A DNA stretch of 64,000 bases. It comes from Acanthacorydalis orientalis (taxonomy: Eukaryota; Arthropoda; Insecta; Megaloptera; Corydalidae). Below are positions 62,740-64,000 of the stretch, one piece after another. Each line of letters begins with the position of its first letter. The stretch's first letter is position 1. The DNA is taken from contig CM068317.1 of NCBI GenBank assembly GCA_034766995.1, positions 8,230,001 to 8,294,000 on the forward strand. The letters are read 5' to 3'. The notes under the pieces were generated by a model that searched no databases, was not told the DNA's origin, and saw nothing but the letters and a program-made list of their open reading frames with translations. Position numbers and translations under genes: made by a program.

Positions 62740-63070
62740 GATAACTCAGCGTCGAAATCTCATCTAGAGCCAATGCAGCAAGAGCAGCGACGCTAATGAG
62801 ACATGGCTGAAAGCCAAACATAAAACACCGTTTGCAAATGTGAGACATGGACAGGTTTACACATGATGTGAGAAAAGTGTATATAATCTTGACTTCATGT
62901 ATGATTTACAACAAGATAAATCAAAATTCACTCCGTTTTCCTTTAATTTCGCCCATTTTATATGCGATAGTTCAGTTTTGAAATTGAATGTGACGATTTT
63001 TTTATCAAAAAATGTTCTTTATTTTCTCAAGTGAAAAGAAATTCTAGCAGCGTGTCGCAAAGATCAATCG
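62740..63070. other. GC-richer patch
   Basis: About 330 bp of mixed composition with inverted words AGCGTCG (62749) and CGACGCT (62788). No frame of note. Confidence 0.3.
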
Positions 63071-63256
63071 CACGTTAATAGCGAGATATTTAGAAAATTC
63101 ACATATTTTACTTTTTTTTTTGAAGATTGAATGATGATTCAGTAAACTCAGTTATATTTCTAGAATATATGAACTTTAAACAAAATTTTCCTTTCATAAA
63201 ATGTGCTCAAATTATTAAAATAGCCTATTTAAATAAAATTCGAAACAGTCATATAT

Positions 63257-63330
63257 GTGTACACATATATACACACACACATACACACACACACGCATAT
63301 ATATATATGTGTGTGTGTGTATGTATGTAT
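63257..63330. repeat. Compound (CA)n(TA)n(TG)n microsatellite
   Basis: CA, TA and TG runs in sequence, forming a near-palindrome. Confidence 0.9.
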
Positions 63331-63488
63331 CATGTACATGTTTGAAAAGGAATTCACAGCCTATTTTTACAAAAAAAATATTTAGTAAATCTTTCAGTAA
63401 CGATGCAATTTCACTACATTCATTTCAAGTTTACAGTTATTGGTAAATAAAAATTACATTTTAATACTAAACGTATTAATATATAAAG

Positions 63489-63489
<1 letters not shown>

Positions 63490-63554
<65 letters not shown>
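63490..63554. repeat. (TA)n microsatellite
   Basis: About 65 bp of pure TA. Confidence 0.95.
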
Positions 63555-63557
<3 letters not shown>

Positions 63558-63640
63558 CATATATTTATAACTTACATTCAATTGAGATAAACGAAGTCGA
63601 GTGTTTATTATACTAGATTGTTGACTAACATGTAGTTAAT

Positions 63641-63973
63641 TCAACATGGTTTTATGTAAATGAATAATATATTAATGTTTACAAAATAGTTTCTTAAGAA
63701 GGTTAAATATTGCGATGTATTAATTTTTATAGAGTTATTGGCGTACACATGTCTTTTAACATAACCCCAATTAAAGTAGTTCAGAGGTGTTAAATCGTAG
63801 GATCTCTCACGTGGCCAATTAATGTATCCTTTTCTGTAAATAACGCGACCTAGAAATTTCGTCCTAAATAAATCAATTGTTTCACTTTTGTGTGACTTTT
63901 GCGCCATCCTGCTGGAATCATATGTCGTCCAGATCAAAATCATCCAATTCTGCCAACAAAAAATGGTTATCAA
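63641..63973 (-). pseudogene. Tc1/mariner-superfamily transposase fragment (broken)
   Basis: The minus strand encodes the catalytic end of a DDE transposase unlike the two mariners elsewhere. One frame gives LAELDDFDLDDI, a stop where Trp is expected, and FQQDGAK with the second catalytic Asp. A shift of frame then leads into SETIDLFRTKFLGRVI, INWPRE, YDLTPLNYF and WGYVKRHVYAN. Related insect transposases have PLDYF, so the putative third Asp is Asn here. The gap between the second and third acidic positions, about 41 residues, is longer than the 34 of mariner, which suggests a DD41D-type lineage. A stop lies just upstream (63982-63980, TAG); the 5' part would extend beyond the window. Non-functional. 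Confidence 0.65.
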
Positions 63974-64000
63974 GTTTCGGTATCTTTTCTATACACAGTA

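Overview
The window reads as AT-saturated, non-coding nuclear DNA of an insect. Several things point there: a very high A+T content, dozens of (TA)n microsatellites spaced a few hundred to a thousand bases apart, no tightly packed reading frames, and remnants of DNA transposons typical of insect genomes (mariner, a second Tc1/mariner lineage, piggyBac, a possible hAT MITE, and a non-LTR retrotransposon tail). Hymenoptera would fit the composition and the mobile elements, but nothing here fixes the order. I found no intact protein-coding gene. Most open frames of 60 to 130 codons are either translations of TA repeats (Tyr-Ile polymers) or chance frames.

Layout. About 1-22,300 is AT-rich sequence with many TA tracts and GC-richer islands near 2,990-3,190, 9,740-10,135 and 14,230-15,200. 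Small splice-flanked exon candidates lie at 5,083-5,116 (+) and 3,101-3,141 (-), and a possible hAT MITE at about 16,016-16,416. From 22,379 to 27,407 there is a decayed piggyBac element with its C-terminal cysteine-rich region, a tRNA-like SINE head (24,903-24,988) and piggyBac-type TTAA ends. From 29,691 to 42,099 lie three short mariner derivatives and one lone mariner end. From 43,000 to 55,600 lie GC-richer islands and two copies of a palindromic MITE. From 59,505 to the right edge lie a decayed DD34D mariner, a fourth short mariner derivative and a broken transposase of another Tc1/mariner lineage.

The best-supported biology is a family of mariner derivatives of about 553-582 bp (31,621; 35,815; 41,535; 61,139). 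Three keep only the transposase DNA-binding half, with both helix-turn-helix motifs, placed directly next to a terminal repeat, and the catalytic half is missing. The fourth keeps the same ends with a different centre. This looks like one internal deletion that then multiplied. The GC-richer islands are the other candidates for function: within such AT-rich DNA they are plausible regulatory elements or exons of a long gene whose intron this may be, but I cannot assign any of them to a gene.
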